Source of the DNA: Thermopetrobacter sp. TC1
GTDB taxonomy: Bacteria; Pseudomonadota; Alphaproteobacteria; Rhizobiales; Aestuariivirgaceae
NCBI RefSeq assembly: GCF_000746275.1
Contig: NZ_JQKX01000003.1
Coordinates: 1-36,871 of the forward strand
Direction: 5' to 3'
Length of the DNA: 36,871 nt
How positions within the stretch are numbered: the stretch's first letter is position 1; every line of letters begins with the position of its first letter. The notes under the pieces are model-generated. The model saw nothing but the letters and a program-made list of their open reading frames with translations, did not search any database and was not told where the DNA came from. Made by a program: the position numbers and the translations under genes. Below are positions 32,820 to 36,871 of the stretch, piece after piece.

Positions 32820-33338
32820 TCAGGCAGCCTGCTCCTGTTCGGCACGCGCCTTGAGCACCCGGGCCAGCTGACCCGCCGGCGCCTGCGCCACGCTGGCCAG
32901 CTTCTGGGCCGGGGCCTGAATGAGGCCGATGAGCTTCGCCCGCAGCTCGTCCAGCGACGGCAGCTCGGCCAGAGCCTTCACGCCCTGCTCATCGAGCACG
33001 GACGCTTCCAGGGCACCGCCAAGAATAACGAGCTTCTCGTTCTTCTTGGCGAACTCGACGACGATCTTCGGCGCGACCACCGGGTCGTCCGAATAGAAGA
33101 GCACCGTCGGCCCCTGCAGCAGATCGGCCAGAGCCTCCTTCGGCGTGCCTTTCAGAGCAAGCTTGGCAAGGCGGTTCTTGGCCACCTTCACGGAGCCGCC
33201 CGCCTCGTACATGCGGTTGCGAAGATCGGTGATCTCCGCGACCGTCAGGCCGAGATTGTGGGCCACCACCACGGCAGGCTTCGTTGCGAAGACCTCCCGC
33301 AGGAAGGCGACCACTTCACGTTTCTTGGCTCTCTCCAC
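32820..33338 (-). CDS. rplJ: 50S ribosomal protein L10
   Basis: This 172-residue stalk base protein binds 23S rRNA and carries L7/L12 dimers on its C-terminal helix. It begins [17 protein letters not shown], contains [20 protein letters not shown] and the conserved [18 protein letters not shown], and ends in the helix [20 protein letters not shown]. The start codon is GTG, supported by AGGAGAGAG a few bases upstream. In other bacteria L10 represses its own operon by binding the leader; here the leader region is the unusually long 676-bp gap after rplA. Confidence 0.97.
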   Translation of the reverse strand: MERAKKREVVAFLREVFATKPAVVVAHNLGLTVAEITDLRNRMYEAGGSVKVAKNRLAKLALKGTPKEALADLLQGPTVLFYSDDPVVAPKIVVEFAKKNEKLVILGGALEASVLDEQGVKALAELPSLDELRAKLIGLIQAPAQKLASVAQAPAGQLARVLKARAEQEQAA

Positions 33339-34014
33339 TTGCTCTCTCCTCTCAGTGATCCCCGAACGGTCGAAACCTCTCGGTCCGGGAACCCCGGTTG
33401 GACACGCCGCGCCGGCCTCTTCGCATCCGCCCCGGCGCTGCCGGCATCGCCGCCGGACAGGCCAGGACCCGAAAAGAGCCGGTCACGGCATTTCTGGCCT
33501 GTCCGCGAGCATCTCGGAACGAAACCGCATCATGCGCCTTCGTTCCCGGTTCAAACCGGACATGCGCGACAGCCCACGCCTTTTCGGGCTGCGCCCTCCC
33601 CTCACGCTTTCCCGGCCGCCACACCGGCCGGCGCAAACGCGACAAGGGAGACACATCCGTTTTGACCCCATCTCGTGCAGGCCGGCAAAGTTTCAGGGGA
33701 AAATCCGGCATCACCTGAAGTCAGGCCGAACCCCGGTCTTTGCCGTTTAAGCGCCCTTTCCGTCAGCCTTCCGGTGTGTTCATCGAGCGATCGCCGCGCC
33801 GATAAACCCAGACAGATCAGGCGCACCTGCAGTCTCGGACAGGACCCACCTTCCGCCGCCAGCGCCTGCCCTGTCAGGCCAAGGACGCCAGCAGCGGAAG
33901 GAATTCTTCCTGGATGGTTCCGCGAGATTTCCCCGCCAAACCATCAGTTACTCATGGAGCTGAAAGATCAATGCCTTATCGCCAGTCTTTCATGCTCCAC
34001 ATCAACACAATGCC
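33339..34014. other. Very long rplA-rplJ gap, probable leader and promoter region of rplJL-rpoBC
   Basis: 676 bp hold no supportable gene. Two stem structures stand out on the minus strand. GGAGC-A-TGAAAGA/TCTTTCA-GCTCC (33956-33998, 12 bp with one bulged A) lies just after rplA. CCTTCCGC/GCGGAAGG (33849-33901) encloses a longer partly paired interior. The first may end or stabilise the rplKA transcript; an L10-binding leader is expected near 33340-33500, but I cannot point to a clear kink-turn. Confidence 0.5.
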
Positions 34015-34710
34015 TCAGCCGGTGATCGAGGCCAGATCCACCTGCAGCCCCGGCCCCATGGTGGAGGACAGGGAGACCTTCTTCACATAAGTGCCCTTGG
34101 CCCCTTCCGGCTTGGCCTTGATCACGGCATCGACGAAGGCCTTGACGTTCTCGGCGATCTTGTCCTCGTCGAAGCTGACCTTGCCCACGCCCGCGTGCAC
34201 GATGCCGGCCTTCTCCACGCGGAACTCCACCGAGCCCGCCTTCGCGGCCTTCACCGCCTCGGCCACGTTGGGCGTCACCGTACCCACCTTCGGGTTCGGC
34301 ATCAGGCCGCGCGGGCCCAGGATCTTGCCGAGCCGGCCCACCAGCGGCATCATGTCCGGCGTGGCGATGGCGCGATCGAAATCGATCTCGCCGTTCTGAA
34401 CCTTCTCCACGAGGTCCTCCGCGCCGACGATGTCCGCACCGGCGGCCTTGGCCTCCTCGGCCTTCTCGCCCTTGGCGAAGACCGCCACCCGCATCTCCTT
34501 GCCGGTGCCGGCCGGCAGCTGCACCACGCCACGCACCATCTGATCGGCATGGCGCGGATCAACGCCGAGGTTCATGGCCACTTCCACCGTCTCGTCGAAC
34601 TTCGCCGAAGCCGTCTCCTTCAGGAGCTTGATGGCCTCATCAAGGCTGTAGACCTTGCGCCGGTCCACCTTCTCGTAGATCTTGCGCAGACGCTTCCCGT
34701 GCTTTGCCAT
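34015..34710 (-). CDS. rplA: 50S ribosomal protein L1
   Basis: This 231-residue protein of the L1 stalk guides E-site tRNA release and in many bacteria represses rplKA translation. It begins [17 protein letters not shown], has the RNA-binding [13 protein letters not shown] and [21 protein letters not shown] (in pieces), and ends [18 protein letters not shown] start at the ATG at 34710, with GGAGTGAGG upstream. The frame stays open much further upstream, but that part overlaps rplK in another frame and has no L1 homology. The gap to rplK is 5 bp, so the two are translationally coupled. Confidence 0.98.
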   Translation of the reverse strand: MAKHGKRLRKIYEKVDRRKVYSLDEAIKLLKETASAKFDETVEVAMNLGVDPRHADQMVRGVVQLPAGTGKEMRVAVFAKGEKAEEAKAAGADIVGAEDLVEKVQNGEIDFDRAIATPDMMPLVGRLGKILGPRGLMPNPKVGTVTPNVAEAVKAAKAGSVEFRVEKAGIVHAGVGKVSFDEDKIAENVKAFVDAVIKAKPEGAKGTYVKKVSLSSTMGPGLQVDLASITG

Positions 34711-34715
34711 GGCCC

Positions 34716-35144
34716 TCACTCCACGATTTCCAGGCCCATGGAGCGGGCCGACCCTTCGATGATGCGCATGGCCGCGTCCAGATCGCGGGCGTTGAGATCC
34801 TTCATCTTCGCCTCGGCGATCTCGCGGATCTGCGCCTTCGTCACCTTGCCGACGAGATTGCGGCCGGGCTCCTGCGAGCCCTTGTCGATGCCGGCGGCCT
34901 TCTTCAGATACCAGGAGGCCGGCGGCGTCTTCATCTCGAAAGTGAACGACTTGTCCTGGTAGATGGTCACCACCACCGGGATTGGCGCGCCCTGCTCCAT
35001 GTTCTGCGTCGCCGCATTGAAGGCCTTGCAGAACTCCATGATGTTCAGGCCGCGCTGACCCAGCGCCGGACCGATGGGCGGCGAGGGATTGGCCTGCCCC
35101 GCCGGCACCTGCATCTTCAGGTAGCCTTCGATTTTCTTGGCCAT
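34716..35144 (-). CDS. rplK: 50S ribosomal protein L11
   Basis: This 142-residue protein of the GTPase-associated centre is needed for factor function and the stringent response. It has the N-terminal [20 protein letters not shown], the Pro-rich hinge, and the C-terminal rRNA-binding domain with [15 protein letters not shown] and [20 protein letters not shown]. The length is standard. AGAGGAA precedes the ATG. It follows nusG after 182 bp that show no clear signal. Confidence 0.98.
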   Translation of the reverse strand: MAKKIEGYLKMQVPAGQANPSPPIGPALGQRGLNIMEFCKAFNAATQNMEQGAPIPVVVTIYQDKSFTFEMKTPPASWYLKKAAGIDKGSQEPGRNLVGKVTKAQIREIAEAKMKDLNARDLDAAMRIIEGSARSMGLEIVE

Positions 35145-35326
35145 CGTTCCTCTTTCCCTTCATGGCGACGGCGCCCGCTCAGACGAACGAACAGCCGCCG
35201 CGATTGAAGTTCCGTGGTGCGGCTCCGAAAAGAGCGATGGCGCATCCCTTTCCGGAAAGCCTCCCACGCCTCTCAAAATCACCGGGCCTGCAACCGGCGA
35301 TCATCCCGCCGCCGGCCCGGCTACGG

Positions 35327-35866
35327 TCAGGATTTCTTCTCCACCTGACCGAATTCCAGATCCACCGGCGTTTCGCGCCCGAAGATGGAAACCGCCACCT
35401 TCAGCCGTCCGCGATCGGGATCGACCTCTTCCACCACCCCCTCGAAGGAGGCAAACGGCCCGTCGATCACCTTCACCGGCTCGCCGATCTCGAAGGAGAC
35501 GGTGGTCTTTGGCTTCTCCACCCCCTCCTTGACCAGACCGAGGATGCGGTTGGCCTCCTCCTCGGAGATGGGAATGGGCTTGTTGCCGCGATCGGAACCG
35601 AGAAAGCCGGTGACATAGGGCGTGTTCTTGATCAGATGGAAGGCCTGGTCGGTCATGTCCATCTTCACCAGCACATAGCCGGGGAAGAACCGCCGCTTCG
35701 TCTTCACCTTGCGCCCGCGGCGCACCTCCACCACTTCCTCGGTGGGCACCAGCACTTCCTCGAACAGATGCGCAAGCCCGCGCGTCTCCGCCTGATGCCG
35801 GATCTCTTCGGCCACCTTTTCCTCGAAGTTGGAGTAGGTGTGCACGATGTACCAGCGCTTAGCCAT
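35327..35866 (-). CDS. nusG: Transcription termination/antitermination factor NusG
   Basis: This 179-residue elongation factor binds RNA polymerase and links it to Rho and the leading ribosome. The N-terminal NGN domain (MAKRWYIVHTYSNFEEKVAE ... RRFFPGYVLVKMDM, YVTGFLGSD) is followed by a C-terminal KOW domain (GEPVKVIDGPFASFEGVVEEV). The length matches the family. It lies 106 bp after secE, the usual order. The ribosome-binding site is poor (GGGATTTCC). Confidence 0.97.
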   Translation of the reverse strand: MAKRWYIVHTYSNFEEKVAEEIRHQAETRGLAHLFEEVLVPTEEVVEVRRGRKVKTKRRFFPGYVLVKMDMTDQAFHLIKNTPYVTGFLGSDRGNKPIPISEEEANRILGLVKEGVEKPKTTVSFEIGEPVKVIDGPFASFEGVVEEVDPDRGRLKVAVSIFGRETPVDLEFGQVEKKS

Positions 35867-35972
35867 GGATCGGAAATCCCGCCTGTCGTGACAAGAACCC
35901 TGAAAACACCCTGACCGCTGCCAAAGGCGAAGCGCGATGCCTGCCCCGCGGCGCCCGGGCGCGCAATGAGCC

Positions 35973-36173
35973 TCACTGTCCGTAAATGACGAATTGCACC
36001 ACCTTGTGCAGGATGGCGTCGACCACGAAGAAGAACAGGGCCGTCAGCGCCACCATCAGCAACACCATGACGGTGGTGATGATGGTCTCGTTGCGGCTGG
36101 GCCAGGTCACCTTGGCCATTTCCTGCCGCACCTCGCGAATGAACTGGAAAGGATTGAACGCCTTGGCCGCCAT
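35973..36173 (-). CDS. secE: Preprotein translocase subunit SecE
   Basis: This 66-residue essential subunit of the SecYEG protein-conducting channel is of the short, single-membrane-helix type. It has the conserved amphipathic region FIREVRQEMAKVTWPSRNET (about 10-29) and one membrane segment (about 33-55). I use the ATG at 36173 because it gives the standard MAAKAFNPFQF start. An in-frame ATG eight codons earlier (36197) is possible; AGG-containing sequence precedes both, so the start is not settled. Confidence 0.93.
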   Translation of the reverse strand: MAAKAFNPFQFIREVRQEMAKVTWPSRNETIITTVMVLLMVALTALFFFVVDAILHKVVQFVIYGQ

Positions 36174-36646
36174 GCCCTGAACCGAGCCTCCCTGCATCCT
36201 TCACATCAAAGCCCGGCCGCCCCGTTCCGGTCCGGCCCGCCTGAAACCTCCTGCCGCACCCTCGAACTTCAGGCCGCCCGCCTTAAAGATTCCGTCGCCT
36301 TTTCGATTCTGCCGCCGCTATCGTCCGCCCTGTTGCCGCCCCGGCGCGCCGGCAAGCGCCATTCAAGCCGGATTTCCCTGACGAATCAGACACTTGCCAG
36401 ACACAAAAACCGGCGCCCCGCAGACACATCTCGTGTGATGCGGGACGCGTCAACAAGACGGACCGGCTCGTTTGCGCGCAACCTAGCCGAAAGCCCGCGC
36501 CATGGCAAGAGCCTCCGTGAAGGCCTGCGCTTTCAGGATGCGAGCGCCTTGCCCAGGCGCTTCATCCGAGCCCTCGCCCGGGCTCTGCCCCTTGACCATT
36601 AGCCTGCACGATCAGACGCGAGCCCAGGGTGCGGAAGAGAAGGAAA
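36174..36646. other. Gene-free stretch between secE and tRNA-Trp
   Basis: 473 bp with no supportable gene. On the minus strand CTTGTTGACGCG near 36455 resembles an alphaproteobacterial -35 element (CTTGAC-like), but no convincing -10 follows at the right distance. It probably holds the secE-nusG promoter. Confidence 0.4.
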
Positions 36647-36722
36647 TGGCAGGGGCGGAGGGACTCGAACCCCCGACCTGCGGTTTTGGAGACCGCTGCT
36701 CTACCAACTGAGCTACACCCCT
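36647..36722 (-). tRNA. tRNA-Trp (anticodon CCA)
   Basis: This is a 76-base cloverleaf with acceptor AGGGGTG/CGCCCCT (one G-U-tolerant pair), anticodon stem GCGGT/ACCGC around CTCCAAA (anticodon CCA), T-arm with GGTTCGAGTCC, discriminator G as expected for tRNA-Trp, and encoded CCA. It lies between tuf and secE, the usual bacterial position. Confidence 0.97.
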
Positions 36723-36732
36723 GCAGGATCTC

Positions 36733-36769
36733 GCGCGGCGGACAGGATAGCGAATCACGTCCGCCGCGC
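36733..36769. other. 11-bp perfect inverted repeat between tuf and tRNA-Trp
   Basis: GCGCGGCGGAC and GTCCGCCGCGC flank a 15-base loop, 8 bp beyond the tuf stop. No T-run follows on the minus strand. It could be a weak or Rho-assisted terminator or a processing hairpin that frees tRNA-Trp from the tuf transcript. Confidence 0.6.
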
Positions 36770-36776
36770 AAGACCT

Positions 36777-36871
<95 letters not shown>

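Noticed and set aside
34711-35163. Upstream extension of the rplA frame, giving a 382-residue protein
   Set aside because: The extension overlaps rplK in another frame and has no L1 similarity; the ATG at 34710 has a ribosome-binding site and the standard L1 N-terminus.

Overview
The window is chromosomal DNA of a GC-rich alphaproteobacterium. The support is the ftsB-pdhA-pdhB-pdhC-lpd block with a lipoyl domain fused to E1 beta, the ihfA-merR pair, the alphaproteobacterial style of RpoB and RpoC, and tRNA genes with encoded CCA ends. An NhaD-type Na+/H+ antiporter fits a saline or alkaline habitat, but I cannot name a genus.

Layout: (1) 1-586, right-hand part of an IS5-family element whose transposase needs a -1 frameshift. 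(2) 638-3473, minus-strand genes merR, ihfA, a queuosine-precursor transporter gene and ndk. (3) 3650-4127, a non-coding mobile element with imperfect terminal inverted repeats and a perfect 10-bp target duplication. (4) 4318-7701, plus-strand nhaD, an aspartoacylase-like gene and a HAD hydrolase gene, facing rarA. (5) 9519-10974, an exported alpha/beta hydrolase and a YbjQ-like protein. (6) 11148-17270, the pyruvate dehydrogenase operon headed by ftsB. (7) 17921-21588, an outer-membrane barrel protein with a strong terminator, a DUF898 membrane protein, an MscS channel and tRNA-Val. (8) 21589-23197, a gene-free graveyard of nested repeats. (9) 23198-36871, the transcription/translation block read leftward: tuf (partial), tRNA-Trp, secE, nusG, rplK, rplA, rplJ, rplL, rpoB, rpoC, closed by a strong terminator.

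Gene content is ordinary housekeeping plus a few transport and envelope genes. I see no defence system, secondary-metabolite cluster, prophage or CRISPR array. The most unusual material is two families of short non-coding repeats. Family A (about 480 bp) ends in CA[C/T]...TGTCCAA inverted repeats and makes 10-bp target duplications. Family B (about 135 bp) is a long imperfect palindrome ending in CACTACACGACAC-like sequence. At 22360-22988 a family A copy has inserted into the central palindrome of a family B copy. Removing A and one copy of the duplication restores a B unit of exactly 135 bp, the size of the intact neighbour at 21958-22092. Both families carry the same kind of inner module (CGTCA, GC-rich hairpin, ATC-CAGG) twice in inverted orientation.

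The ribosomal/RNA polymerase block has long intercistronic gaps (rplA-rplJ 676 bp, rplL-rpoB 412 bp, rpoB-rpoC 317 bp), each with a long hairpin lacking a U-tract. All coordinates were read by eye; no alignment or folding program was run.
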